From: Massilia oculi
GTDB lineage: Bacteria > Pseudomonadota > Gammaproteobacteria > Burkholderiales > Burkholderiaceae_D
Length of the DNA stretch: 64,000 nt
Assembly: GCF_003143515.1 (NCBI RefSeq)
Contig: NZ_CP029343.1
Span: 372,001-436,000, forward strand
Direction: 5' to 3'
Part shown: positions 8,516-17,486 of the stretch, piece by piece
How positions within the stretch are numbered: position 1 is the first letter of the stretch
Layout: each line of letters starts with the position of its first letter
Translations under genes and position numbers: made by a program
The notes under the pieces: model-generated
Database searches by the model: none
Told to the model about the DNA's origin: nothing
Seen by the model: only the letters and a program-made list of their open reading frames with translations

Positions 8516-8830
8516 ATAATTTTTCTATATTCTATATAAATGATTTTTTAAAACCGGAAAGATTCTATCTACAGCCCTAGGCGACACGCAGTTATGTTAG
8601 CAAACAAATGTCGCGTGCACCGCCAGCGTAGCCAAATACTTTTGCATGTCACCAAGCAAAGGTGTTGTTGCCCAATATATCATGTCTGTGGTGCCTCATG
8701 GAAAGACTCAACTTGCGTGCTTCTCATGCCGCTTCAATTTCTTGCTACTGACTAAGGGTCATAGATTGATGTGTACTTGCGTCCGTACCGCTGCCAGAGA
8801 AGTAACGACGATATATGGCAGAGCGGCCGA
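8516..8830. other. Promoter side of the ParA operon and right end of the integrated element
   Basis: About 315 nt without a convincing gene. The part next to the ParA start (8516-8560) is very AT-rich on the coding strand and is the likely promoter region, but no clean -35/-10 pair could be fixed. The remainder reaches the right att-like repeat. A plus-strand frame crossing the repeat (8646-8882) has no recognisable content and spans the element/host junction. Confidence 0.4.
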
Positions 8831-8853
8831 TGTATTCATAGACCCAATATCGA
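8831..8853. repeat. att-like 23-bp direct repeat, right copy, at the comEC junction
   Basis: Identical over 23 bases to 5282-5304. On the minus strand the comEC frame runs GHLVSI into the repeat and meets TGA at 8836-8838. Only the bases around TCGAT can be shared with normal comEC, where S-G-L-H would follow. The crossover therefore probably lies at the 8849-8855 edge of the repeat, and the rest of the 23 bp belongs to the element. Confidence 0.8.
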
Positions 8854-9591
8854 CACCAGGTGACCGATGCCGGTGCGGTTGAAGACGTCCCAGTCGTCCT
8901 GGTCGATGCCGCGCTGGTCGCCGATGACCAGGGCCACGATCACGCCCGCGTATGGCTTGCCTTCGAGGATGGCCAGGATCCGCGTGCGCAGGTAGCCGCG
9001 CGCGCGTTCGATCGCGTAGCCGGCGCCGGGGGTCCAGTCGTCGAGGCGCTCGTTCCGGCTGCCGGCGGGACGCACATAGCCGGTGGCGCGCACCCCCTGC
9101 TCCAGCAGCCAGGCCTCGTAATCGAAGCCGTGCGGATTGGCGTTGCCGTGGGGCCGCTGCAGGCGCACGACCAGGCGCCAGCGTTCGCCGGGATGGATGA
9201 AATCGGGATCGGCAGCGGTGGCGCCGTACCAGGACAGGACGATTTTCGGAGGGACGGTGGCGCCGCGGGTTTCGGTGTGCGCGACGTCGAAGTGGAAGCG
9301 CACGCCGCCATCGAAACGATGCGGCAGGCTGGCGATGGCGCCGGTGACGGTGATGTCGCGGCCTTCGTCCTGATGTGGCAATGCATTGTGCAGGGCCAGG
9401 TGGGCGGTCAAACCTGCCCAGGCGAACCCGAGAAGTGCGCCCGCGCAGATGACGGTCGGCGCGCAGGTTCGCCATCTGCACGCCAGCACCGCGACAAGTG
9501 CGCACGCAAGCAGGTTCGGCGCCGAGGGCAGCGCCGCCTGCAGCTGCATCCAGGCCGCACCGGCTGCAAACGCGAGGATGGCCAGGCGCAT
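8836..9591 (-). pseudogene. comEC: comEC, 5' fragment interrupted by the integrated element
   Basis: Start ATG 9591. The product has an N-terminal membrane segment, then a soluble DUF4131-like/OB part (ITVTGAIASLPHRFDGGVRF, NPHGFDYEAWLLEQGVRATG). It ends TGIGHLVSILGL, where intact ComEC reads GHLVSISGLH and continues into the competence and metallo-beta-lactamase domains. Full-length ComEC is roughly 750-850 residues; only 251 remain. ComEC is the inner-membrane channel for transforming DNA, so natural competence through this gene should be lost. The 3' remainder is not found between 1 and 5282 and is presumably beyond the left edge. Confidence 0.9.
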
Positions 9592-9653
9592 GGCTGAGTG
9601 TCTCGATCCTCGTCGCTGTCGACAGAACGGAAAAACCTGGTGGCCGCAACGAT

Positions 9654-11324
9654 CTAGCTGGCCGAGGCGGAATCGGCCGTGCGTACGAGTTGCCAGGCGC
9701 TGCGTCGACGGATCAACCCGGTGTGGGCGACGCCATTCCGGCGCGGCAGCGCCTGGAATGTCGCGGCTGGCAGCAGGGCGCCAGCCGCGAACCAGCGGGT
9801 GCCGTCCAGCGCCTGGCTGTCTTCACAGCGCCACCAGCCGCTCGCCGGGCACTTCCATCCGGTCTTCGCCACACTCCCGATTGCCATGTCGACATGATCG
9901 AAAGGCGCCGCCCCTGCGGGCATATTGCCCGGCTCGGAAACGCCCAGTGCCTGCTCCAGCCCGGGCGGCTGCGTCTTGCGCTCGCTGTTGCGCTTGTCCA
10001 CCAGTGCCCATAAGGTCGCATTCGCACTCTCGTAGCTGGGCTGCACTCCCCGCAAGCGCTGCCACATGGTTGGCTCAGGGAGCAACAGGGCCTGCGGCAT
10101 GGTCTGGCCCTGCTTCAGGAACTGACGCTGCCCGCCCAGAACGGCAATGCCATTCCCTCCGTCGCCACAGTGCCACCATCCAGTCTGGGGACAGGTCTCC
10201 CCGGCCAGGACGCTGGTTCCCAGCGCTACCGCGGGACGGTCAGGCTTGGTATTCGCCGCCGGGGCAGCCGGTCTTGGCCGGATACTGGTGACGATGCTTT
10301 CCCATAGTTCGAACATGGCCTCTTCGGTCAGCGTCGACTGTACCGGCTTGCCGCCCGATACCGGGTTGACGCCCGACTCCAGTTCGAGCTTCAGGCGCGG
10401 CGCGTGGACATCGTCCTGATTGCCGGCCATCTCCCATTGAAACGAATAGCCGGTCGTGAAATTCGGCTCACGCGCGCGCAACACCAGCTCTTCGCCCGGC
10501 AGGCCGTTGACCGCGCGCTCGTGTTCACGTAGATGGGAAAATGCCAGCCGCATGAACACCGGCGCGCGGTCCACGGCTTTGGCATGGCGTGCCAGGAGGC
10601 CTGGCGCCGGGCCGGTCCCCGACATCGACGACAGGGCGATGTTGACGTCCGGGTGACCAGGGATTCCGGCGAACATCACGACACTCTCGACATTGTCGTG
10701 TTCGTAGGGGTCCTGGAGAATGACATGTCCAAGGCAAAATCCGCTCTCCCTCGGTATTTCGCCGTCGGCAAGTGGCCGGATGCGGCTGAGTATCCTGGTC
10801 AAGCCGTCGATATATCCGGGTGCGACCCACTCGATCTTTCCGGTGACGCTCACCCCGGGAAATCGGAGCATGCTGAGAAATTGGAGGTTTTCGCTGTAAA
10901 AATAGCCGTTATCTCCCAGTATTTTCGTGCGTCGCCGGTTATGCACGAAGGTTTTTCCACGCCCCGTGCCAACAATGAGCTCCTTGCTGGCCTCCATGCT
11001 GGGTTGACCATCCTCGTTGACGGCGCCCGCTATCTCGAGTTCTCGCTTGCGCAAGCGCTCGGCAAACTCCTCCCCGGAGTCGGCATTGGAAGTGGAGATA
11101 TCAAAGCCGCCTACCGCGCCATACCGCATGGTGACCTGTGCATCCGCCGGCAAATCGATCAGGAAGCGGCCCACGCAGCGCGTCTTCATATTCTCGGTCA
11201 TTTTCGCCACCTTCCGCTTGTCGTAGTGCGCCTGCACCGAACTGGCGATCAGCGACATGAGCGCCAGCACGAGCGCTGTCAGCCCACACACCCATCGCAC
11301 TCGCCCGCCGCCGAGCCGCTTCAT
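9654..11324 (-). CDS. Tli4-like T6SS immunity protein with duplicated C-terminal GWWxC repeats
   Basis: Start ATG 11324, in an ATGA overlap with the lipase stop; 556 residues. A hydrophobic N-terminus (residues ~10-32) suggests export to the periplasm, where lipase effectors act. The TRCVGRFLIDLPADAQV segment and SGFCLGHVILQDP are features of Tli4 family proteins, which neutralise Tle4 phospholipases. After a Pro/Ala linker at ~355 the C-terminus holds two copies of a short unit, CPQTGWWHCGD and CPASGWWRCED, each followed by a G-x-R-x-F-x-x-G-x-x-(M/L)-P pattern. These are an addition to the basic family. Confidence 0.8.
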   Translation of the reverse strand: MKRLGGGRVRWVCGLTALVLALMSLIASSVQAHYDKRKVAKMTENMKTRCVGRFLIDLPADAQVTMRYGAVGGFDISTSNADSGEEFAERLRKRELEIAGAVNEDGQPSMEASKELIVGTGRGKTFVHNRRRTKILGDNGYFYSENLQFLSMLRFPGVSVTGKIEWVAPGYIDGLTRILSRIRPLADGEIPRESGFCLGHVILQDPYEHDNVESVVMFAGIPGHPDVNIALSSMSGTGPAPGLLARHAKAVDRAPVFMRLAFSHLREHERAVNGLPGEELVLRAREPNFTTGYSFQWEMAGNQDDVHAPRLKLELESGVNPVSGGKPVQSTLTEEAMFELWESIVTSIRPRPAAPAANTKPDRPAVALGTSVLAGETCPQTGWWHCGDGGNGIAVLGGQRQFLKQGQTMPQALLLPEPTMWQRLRGVQPSYESANATLWALVDKRNSERKTQPPGLEQALGVSEPGNMPAGAAPFDHVDMAIGSVAKTGWKCPASGWWRCEDSQALDGTRWFAAGALLPAATFQALPRRNGVAHTGLIRRRSAWQLVRTADSASAS

Positions 11325-13027
11325 TGGATTTCCTGGACGATCTTGACGATCAGATGGCGTACCAGGAGGCGCATCGCCTCGGGCTCGAGGCTTTGCTGAT
11401 GCCGAAATCCGATCGGCGCGAACGTCTGCCTTACATGCGACGAAGGTCCGGCACCGGATTGGACCGGCACGGTCTCGTCACCATGGGCGTCTTCCGGCCA
11501 AATGAAGAAGCGCAGATGCAGATTCCGCCCTACGCGTACTTCGCGGTCGCCGTTGCGCGTCGCCGAGACGAGCGTCGCGGCGCGAATCAGCGATGGGGAC
11601 AACGCGGTGGGATTGATCGACGGCTCTCGGGCCACCCATCGGACTTGTCCAAACGCCTTCAATTCCTTGTCCGCGCCGTAGAACGCGTAAGTGTGCGGAT
11701 GGTAATAGGGTTTCGGTGGCGCGCTGCCATCACCCCCCGTCATCAGCAGTTTCGTATGTAACTTTTCAGCGGCACCAATTGCATCGGATATGAGGTCGAC
11801 GACAGCCGTGCCAACCTTACTGTAACGCCTGGCCGGATCGGCGAGTTCCGGATCGATCATGCGATACCAGGATTTCATATCGCGATAGAAATCGTAAGGA
11901 TTGCCATCCGGTAGCGATAGCAGATCGCGCACCTCATCACGGCGATTTACCGACCGCATCGACTTGACGACGATCCAGGGCCGGGGATATAGATGGTTCG
12001 GCAACAGTTGCAGGGCGCCCGGGGACACCGCCATCACCGGGGTCGTTTCGGCACTGCTTTCGCCGATGATGTCGGCGATGGCGGAAGCCTTGCGATTATC
12101 GCCAAAGCCGTTCGTGAAGCGGCCGCCTTCGGTGCCGCATGCAATGCGCCGATAGGCGACTGGCGCGCCTAGCGCCGGCATCGTCGCATGGATGATCCCC
12201 GCAATATCCGGTGCGCTCCCGTCCCCGGGGGGACTCAGCCGCGCGCAGGCACGCGCGACCAGGCCTCCCATCGAATGGGTTATCAAGATCACTTTACCGC
12301 ACTGGTGCTTGCGCTCGGCCCAGAATGCCTTGATCGCGTCGATGCGCGTTCGAAGCCGGCGCGCCGAGTCTTCGCATGAATTGAGCCAGTTGTAGCCGAA
12401 TGCATACACCGGGTATTGATAGGCGGCATACTTCTCCAGCTCGGCCTCTGTCACCCGGTCTACCTGCCGCACACCCCACGACGACGCCTCGGTCTGCATG
12501 ACCCTGCGCCAGAAGTGGCGTATCTCGCGCGTCCCGCGCGGCGATACCTGGAATGTCTTGTCCAGGTGTCGCTGCAAGTCGACGAGTAGCGCACCGTAGG
12601 ATCCCGCATGCACTTCTCCCCAGCCCCGCTCACGCAATACCCTCGGATCGAACACGAGCGGTGCGAATGCCAACTCGCCGCCAGGGTCCACTTCGAGGAT
12701 GCTGGCGTCCAGAATGCGCTGGCGTTCGGAAGGACTGCGCGCAGACCATTTTAACGATTCCAGATAGCCGTCGACGTTGCCGCTCGGCGGACGCCAGGCC
12801 GCCTGGCCAGGCTTCAGGATGGCATCGTCACTCGCTTGCATGTCGGGCCTGGCCCGCAGATTGGACCCCATGATTCCAGGCACGAGGATCACCGGAATCA
12901 CCTTGCGCGAGCCAATCGTGACCCTGGCCCTCACCTTGAAGGCCGTCGGCGTCGCGACCGTATGCGCCACCAGGCTTCCATCGCTGTCGACAGTTGGCTG
13001 GGGGATTGGACGGGTCGGCTCCTTCAT
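11321..13027 (-). CDS. Tle4-like phospholipase, T6SS antibacterial effector
   Basis: The start is ATG 13027 (MKEPTRPIPQP), in an ATGA overlap with the vgrG stop; 568 residues. VIPVILVPGIMGSNLR opens an alpha/beta hydrolase fold, and VILITHSMGGLVARA carries the nucleophile in a T-H-S-M-G-G elbow as in Tle4 lipases. DAHGDETVP near residue ~525 looks like the late catalytic-acid/His region. No signal peptide is present, as expected for T6SS cargo. The gene lies directly between vgrG and its immunity gene. Predicted action is cleavage of membrane phospholipids in rival cells. Confidence 0.85.
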   Translation of the reverse strand: MKEPTRPIPQPTVDSDGSLVAHTVATPTAFKVRARVTIGSRKVIPVILVPGIMGSNLRARPDMQASDDAILKPGQAAWRPPSGNVDGYLESLKWSARSPSERQRILDASILEVDPGGELAFAPLVFDPRVLRERGWGEVHAGSYGALLVDLQRHLDKTFQVSPRGTREIRHFWRRVMQTEASSWGVRQVDRVTEAELEKYAAYQYPVYAFGYNWLNSCEDSARRLRTRIDAIKAFWAERKHQCGKVILITHSMGGLVARACARLSPPGDGSAPDIAGIIHATMPALGAPVAYRRIACGTEGGRFTNGFGDNRKASAIADIIGESSAETTPVMAVSPGALQLLPNHLYPRPWIVVKSMRSVNRRDEVRDLLSLPDGNPYDFYRDMKSWYRMIDPELADPARRYSKVGTAVVDLISDAIGAAEKLHTKLLMTGGDGSAPPKPYYHPHTYAFYGADKELKAFGQVRWVAREPSINPTALSPSLIRAATLVSATRNGDREVRVGRNLHLRFFIWPEDAHGDETVPVQSGAGPSSHVRQTFAPIGFRHQQSLEPEAMRLLVRHLIVKIVQEIQ

Positions 13028-15846
13028 GCCCGGCCCACACCGGGATCGTCTGGTTCGTCGTCGGGCAACAGGCGAATTTCGATGTCGCCCATCGCGTAGC
13101 TGCTCAGGATGCTCGTGCGTCCCTCGTCGTCGGTGACGCCCTGGATGCGGGTGCCGTCTTCGTGGCGGGCGACGTAGCGCTTGCCGCGCGCCGGCAGATT
13201 GGTCTGGCGGTCGATCACGACCACCCGCTCGTCCGTTTCGAGTTCGGTCGCCGGCAGGCGCAGGCCGGCCGGCGTGCCGCCGCCCGGAGACAGATGCTCG
13301 ACCGAGGCCGCCCTGACCACGTGCTTGCCGCTGCTCTGGTGCGTGATGGTGCCGCCGTCCCAGTCGGTCTGGGTGCCCTGCGACACCACCTTCACCGACG
13401 GCGCTTCGAGCTCGATGCCGGTGGCGGCGATCAGGCGGATGCGGCTGGACGACTTGATCTCGATGTCGCCGCGGTGGGTCTCCACCACGATGTCGCCACG
13501 GGCGGCGATCAGCTTCATGCCCAGCTCGTAGGCGAACATGCTGAGCGCACGCGAGGCGCGCAAAAAAAGGCTGCGGCCGGCCGCCAGTTCGGCGTCGCCG
13601 GTCGAGACGATGTCGACCTTGGTCTGGGCGCCGAGGGCGATGCTGTCGTCGCTTGCGATCGCCACGCCCGCCGGCGCGTTCACGGCCACCAGCGGCTCGC
13701 CCCCCGTTCCCGAACCGGGCGCGACGTTCGAGCCGTCGTGCCAATGGCGCAGCCGTTCCGCCAGCGCGTCCAGGCGCGGCCTGGCTTCTTCGTTCTCGCC
13801 ATGTTCGCCCGCCAGTCGTCCAAGCGTGTCCAGCACGCCGTGCATCGTTTCCATGATGCCGACCAGGCTGGCGCGCTCCAGCTGGGCGCCGGCATCGTCC
13901 TGCCTGCCGCCCGCGCTGAGCAGAATGCCTTCGCCACCGCGCAGCGCCACCGCCTTGTCGCTGCGCAGTTCGGCGCCTTCACCGCGCGGGCCGGCCTGTC
14001 CGTTCGCGCGCGGTTCGGACAGCCAACCGAGGTTCAGCTCGGAAGCCGCATGCTCGCTGGCCAGTTGCACCGCGATCTGGCCTGGCGTGTCATCGAACAG
14101 CAGCTGGCCGCCGCGCGCGCCCCCGATCTCGCGGCTGCGCATCCCCGACAGATACCGATTGCCCGGCAACTCCCCCGCCCTGCTCAGCGCCGGCGGCTGC
14201 GCGCGCTGGTTGTACAGCTGCGACAGGATCACCGGCCGGTCCGGGTCGCCGCCCATGAAGGCCACCAGCACCTCGGTGCCGACGCGCGGCAGGCCGAGCG
14301 CGCCGGCCTGCTGCCGGCTGCCCGGCCCGGCGCCGGCCCAGTTGGACGCCACCCGCACCCAGGCCGAATCGGCCGGCGTGTCGGAGGCGCCGGCGCCGTG
14401 CGCATGGCGGTGGTCGCTGGTCCGCATGCCGGGAAAGCGGATCTTGACCCGGCCCAGCGCATCGCAATGCACCTCTTCTCCGGGCGGACCGGTGACGATC
14501 GCGCTTTGCAGCTGCGGATGCGGCAGGTCGACCCGGGGATCGAAGCTGGGGACCAGCGCAATGCCGCGCCGGACCGCGTCGAAGCTCACCCGCACGCGCA
14601 CCGCGTCGAGCGATGGCGGATGCTCGGGAAAGGCGGCGTCGTCCATCCAGGCGCCCATCAGGCGCCGTACGCGCGCCGAGACGTCGGACGGCAGGTTGTT
14701 CTCGGCCTCGACGTGCAGCGCGGTGATGGTGAAGTCGCGCTCGGCCGCCGGGTGGGTGTCGATCTCGGGGTGGCCGCTGAGGGTGAACCATTCGCCGGCG
14801 CGCAGGTCGCGTACCCCGCCCTCGCCGTGGAAGCACTTGGTCTCGAATTCGTGGCGGTTCATGCGCACCTGGCCGAGCCGCCAGTGGTCTTCGACGTCGT
14901 TGCCGGCATGCGGCATCTCGACCTGGTAGTCGTCGAGGCTGGCGGCGAGCTGGTTGCCGCTGCGGCCCTGGTCGGCCATGCTGCGCGCGGTGGCGGTCAT
15001 GAACTGGGTGCCGAGCGGGTTGCGGTAGTCCCAGCTGTGGCGCGTGGTGCTGCCCGGCTGCAGGCGGCGCGCGGCGCTCCAGGAGATGATGGTGTCGCGC
15101 TCTTCGCTGCCGCCGCCGCGGTGGTAGCGCACGGTGCCGGCGGCGTTGCGCGGCAGTGAGTTGGCATCGGCGAACAGCACCAGCGTGTGCACCGGCGACG
15201 CGTCGCGCTCGACCTCGAGGCTCCGGGTGCGCGCATGGCCGGGGCGGAAGGTCCAGGCCACGCCGCGCCGGCGCAGCAGGCGGCGCACGAAGGCGGCGTC
15301 GGACTCGTTGTATTGCATCGTCTGTTCGCGCGACGGGAACTGGCGCATGTCGAACAGCGGATCGAGTTCGTATTCGAAGGCGCTGGCCAGCACGCCGTTC
15401 GACTGCCGCCATTCGTCGAACAGCACCTGCACGATCTCGAGCTCGTTCTGGTAGCGGAACACGCGGCTGTTGACGCGCTTTTCCATGATCGCCAGCGCGT
15501 CGCGGATCACCAGCTGGTAGACGCCCAGGCCGCCGTCGTAGTCGCCGGCGCGGGCTTCGGCTACGATGCCGCAGGCGCCGCGCAACTGGCCGCGGTCGGT
15601 GACGAACTGGATCTCGGCCGGCAGGGCGATCAGTTCCTTGAGCGGCAGGCGCGGGGTCGAGGCGACGCAGGTGACGATGTATTCGAGGCCGCCGCAGACC
15701 GATTCGCTGCCGCTGACCCGCTGCGGCAGCAGCACTTCATCGGCGAGGTGGTCGGCGTGACCGAGCCGCAGCCGGATGGCCCGATGGGCCGTCGTCAGCG
15801 ATTTCTCGTGCTGCAGCATGCGCAGGAATTCGCTCGCGCTGTCCAA
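13024..15846 (-). CDS. vgrG: VgrG spike protein of the type VI secretion system with C-terminal extension
   Basis: Start ATG 15846, 940 residues. The gp27-like part includes RVFRYQNELEIVQVLFDEWR and FPSREQTMQYNESDAAFVRR. The gp5-like OB part has DALGRVKIRFPG, WVRVASNWAGAGPGSR and RVGTEVLVAFMGGDPDRPVI. The DUF2345 region follows (DKAVALRGGEGILLSAGGRQ), and RLIAATGIELEAPSVKVVSQ forms the needle repeats. After residue ~855 an extra domain of about 80 residues (VVVIDRQTNLPARGKRYVAR, GVTDDEGRTSIL) may be an adaptor for the Tle4 cargo encoded next. No T6SS structural genes are in the window, so this is an orphan vgrG-effector island. Confidence 0.93.
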   Translation of the reverse strand: MDSASEFLRMLQHEKSLTTAHRAIRLRLGHADHLADEVLLPQRVSGSESVCGGLEYIVTCVASTPRLPLKELIALPAEIQFVTDRGQLRGACGIVAEARAGDYDGGLGVYQLVIRDALAIMEKRVNSRVFRYQNELEIVQVLFDEWRQSNGVLASAFEYELDPLFDMRQFPSREQTMQYNESDAAFVRRLLRRRGVAWTFRPGHARTRSLEVERDASPVHTLVLFADANSLPRNAAGTVRYHRGGGSEERDTIISWSAARRLQPGSTTRHSWDYRNPLGTQFMTATARSMADQGRSGNQLAASLDDYQVEMPHAGNDVEDHWRLGQVRMNRHEFETKCFHGEGGVRDLRAGEWFTLSGHPEIDTHPAAERDFTITALHVEAENNLPSDVSARVRRLMGAWMDDAAFPEHPPSLDAVRVRVSFDAVRRGIALVPSFDPRVDLPHPQLQSAIVTGPPGEEVHCDALGRVKIRFPGMRTSDHRHAHGAGASDTPADSAWVRVASNWAGAGPGSRQQAGALGLPRVGTEVLVAFMGGDPDRPVILSQLYNQRAQPPALSRAGELPGNRYLSGMRSREIGGARGGQLLFDDTPGQIAVQLASEHAASELNLGWLSEPRANGQAGPRGEGAELRSDKAVALRGGEGILLSAGGRQDDAGAQLERASLVGIMETMHGVLDTLGRLAGEHGENEEARPRLDALAERLRHWHDGSNVAPGSGTGGEPLVAVNAPAGVAIASDDSIALGAQTKVDIVSTGDAELAAGRSLFLRASRALSMFAYELGMKLIAARGDIVVETHRGDIEIKSSSRIRLIAATGIELEAPSVKVVSQGTQTDWDGGTITHQSSGKHVVRAASVEHLSPGGGTPAGLRLPATELETDERVVVIDRQTNLPARGKRYVARHEDGTRIQGVTDDEGRTSILSSYAMGDIEIRLLPDDEPDDPGVGRA

Positions 15847-15974
15847 GTGTCTCTCCCGTCCGGTGTTTACTCATGAGGAAGCACATCTTGTCACAGCGGG
15901 TCAATACGGGATTTGGGGCGTGTCAGCAACTGTCGAGTGAGATCGATTGAACTTCCCAAAGGACTGATGGTCGT

Positions 15975-16781
15975 CTACATGGCGCCACACAGCCCGGAAA
16001 GACGGGGAATCGCGGCGAGCGAAGCACGATATGCCGCAATACGCACCTCGTCGACGCTGATGCCGCGCAGTTCGGCCAGGGTGGCGCCGATGGCGGGGAG
16101 CTGTTCGGGACTGTTGCGTCCCGGATGAATCCAGCTCGGCGCGATGTCGGGCGAGTCGGTTTCGAGAACGATGGATTCCAGAGGCAGCTCGGCCGCCAGG
16201 CGCCGGATCTGCAGCGCACGCGTGAAAGTCATATTGCCGCCGAATCCCAGGTGGAATCCAAGCTCGATGAAATTCTGCGCCTGCTGAAAACTGCCGTTGA
16301 ATGCATGGGCGATCCCCCCTGGCGGGCGAATCTGGCGCAGGTGCTTGAGCACCTGGTCTTGCGAGCGCCGCACGTGGGTCAAGACCGGCAGGCCGAAGTC
16401 GCGCGCGATGCGCAGCTGTTCTCGGAAGAACCGCTCCTGCTTGTCGCGCATGGCGGGCGTGGTCAGCTCCGGGATGAAGAAATCCAGGCCGATCTCGCCG
16501 ATGCCCACGAAGCGCGGGTCGCTCATCGCCTGCTCCACCCGGGTGCGCATGCAGGCCAGGTCGTCGTCCTGCGCCTGCGGCACGCAGATCGGGTGTATGC
16601 CGAGCGCATAGCAGGCGTTCGGGCTGCCGTGGGCCAGGTCGGCCACGGCGTCGAAATTACCCCGCTCGACCGCCACGATCACGATCATTGACACGCCGCC
16701 CTCCTGCGCCTTGCGCGCCACGCCCGCGCCGTCGCCGCCGTACTCGCGCGCATCCAGGTGGACGTGGGTATCGATCCACAT
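15975..16781 (-). CDS. TatD family metal-dependent hydrolase/deoxyribonuclease
   Basis: Start ATG 16781, 268 residues, 3 nt after lolD. WIDTHVHLDAREY gives the first metal-binding HxH, FVGIGEIGLDFF the conserved Glu strand, LPVLTHVRRS the next His, GIAHAFNGS the following His and LETDSPDIAP the last Asp. All metal ligands of TatD enzymes are present. It sits in the usual lolD-tatD-comEC order. The exact substrate is unknown; TatD relatives act as 3'-5' exonucleases. Confidence 0.9.
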   Translation of the reverse strand: MWIDTHVHLDAREYGGDGAGVARKAQEGGVSMIVIVAVERGNFDAVADLAHGSPNACYALGIHPICVPQAQDDDLACMRTRVEQAMSDPRFVGIGEIGLDFFIPELTTPAMRDKQERFFREQLRIARDFGLPVLTHVRRSQDQVLKHLRQIRPPGGIAHAFNGSFQQAQNFIELGFHLGFGGNMTFTRALQIRRLAAELPLESIVLETDSPDIAPSWIHPGRNSPEQLPAIGATLAELRGISVDEVRIAAYRASLAAIPRLSGLCGAM

Positions 16782-16784
16782 CGC

Positions 16785-17486
16785 TCAGCCTTCCGCCGGC
16801 TGCAGGCCGTGCTCGGTCATGCGCAGCACGCGGTCGCAGCGGCGCGCCAGCTCCATGTCGTGAGTGACGATCACGAAGGCGGTGCCGAGGGTGCGCGACA
16901 GTTCCAGCATCAGGTCGAAGATGATCTGCGCCGTGGTGTGATCGAGGTTGCCGGTCGGTTCGTCGGCCAGCACGCATGCGGGCTGGGTGACCAGCGCGCG
17001 CGCCAGCGCCACCCGCTGGCGCTCGCCGCCCGACAGTTCGCCCGGACGGTGCACCACGCGCCTGCCGAGGCCCACGCGTTCCAGGATCGCCTGCGCGCGC
17101 TCCATGGCGACCGGGCGCTGTTCGCGCCGGATCAGGAGCGGCATCATGACGTTGTCGAGCGCCGTGAATTCGGGCAGCAGGTGGTGGAACTGGTAGACGA
17201 AGCCCAGCGCCGTATTGCGCAGTTCGCCGCGGCGCGCCTCGGACAGGTTGGCGAAATCCTCGCCGTGCAGGGTCACCGAGCCGCTGCTCGGCGTATCCAG
17301 GCCGCCCAGGAGGTGCAGCAGGGTCGATTTGCCGGAACCGGAGGCGCCGACGATGGCCACCCGCTCGCCGCGGTGGACGGCGAAATCGATGCCGTCGATC
17401 ACGCGCACATTGGCGTCGCCCTGTTTGAAGGTTTTGCCGAGGCCGCGGCAGGCGAGCACCGGGGCGCCGTTGAATGCATCACTCAT
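16785..17486 (-). CDS. lolD: Lipoprotein-releasing ABC transporter ATP-binding protein LolD
   Basis: Start ATG 17486, overlapping the permease gene by 8 nt; 233 residues. Walker A is GASGSGKST, the Q-loop lies in [13 protein letters not shown] (a Lol-type sequence), the signature is LSGGERQR, Walker B is [13 protein letters not shown] and the H-loop is VIVTHD. It powers transfer of outer-membrane lipoproteins from the inner membrane to LolA, working with the permease(s) encoded just upstream. Confidence 0.95.
   Translation of the reverse strand: MSDAFNGAPVLACRGLGKTFKQGDANVRVIDGIDFAVHRGERVAIVGASGSGKSTLLHLLGGLDTPSSGSVTLHGEDFANLSEARRGELRNTALGFVYQFHHLLPEFTALDNVMMPLLIRREQRPVAMERAQAILERVGLGRRVVHRPGELSGGERQRVALARALVTQPACVLADEPTGNLDHTTAQIIFDLMLELSRTLGTAFVIVTHDMELARRCDRVLRMTEHGLQPAEG

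Larger units (their letters stand above)
5282..8853. mobile_element. Recombinase-less integrated element carrying defence-like genes
   Basis: The interval is bounded by the two identical 23-bp repeats. It is AT-richer than the host DNA on its right and holds four leftward genes: EVE-HNH nuclease, PD-(D/E)XK-like protein, unknown, ParA-type ATPase. No recombinase lies inside; the nearest one is just outside the left repeat. The arrangement fits a passenger element moved in trans and accreted next to an integrase-bearing relative at the same att site. That model is inferred from repeat placement. Confidence 0.6.

Noticed and set aside
8646..8882. A 78-codon plus-strand frame across the right element end
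   Set aside because: It spans the element/host junction and has no ribosome site or recognisable content.
13028..13744. An upstream extension of the Tle4-like lipase to a start at 13744
   Set aside because: The added part lies wholly inside vgrG in another frame and is Arg-rich noise; the ATGA overlap at 13027 and the family N-terminus fix the start.
12994..15159. Long open frames antisense to vgrG, mfd, PBP1A and other genes (for example 721 codons here, 825 codons at 47866-50343, 722 codons at 60298-62466)
   Set aside because: They lie opposite well-supported genes, have repetitive Arg/Gln/His/Asp/Ala composition and no motifs. They follow from high third-position GC.
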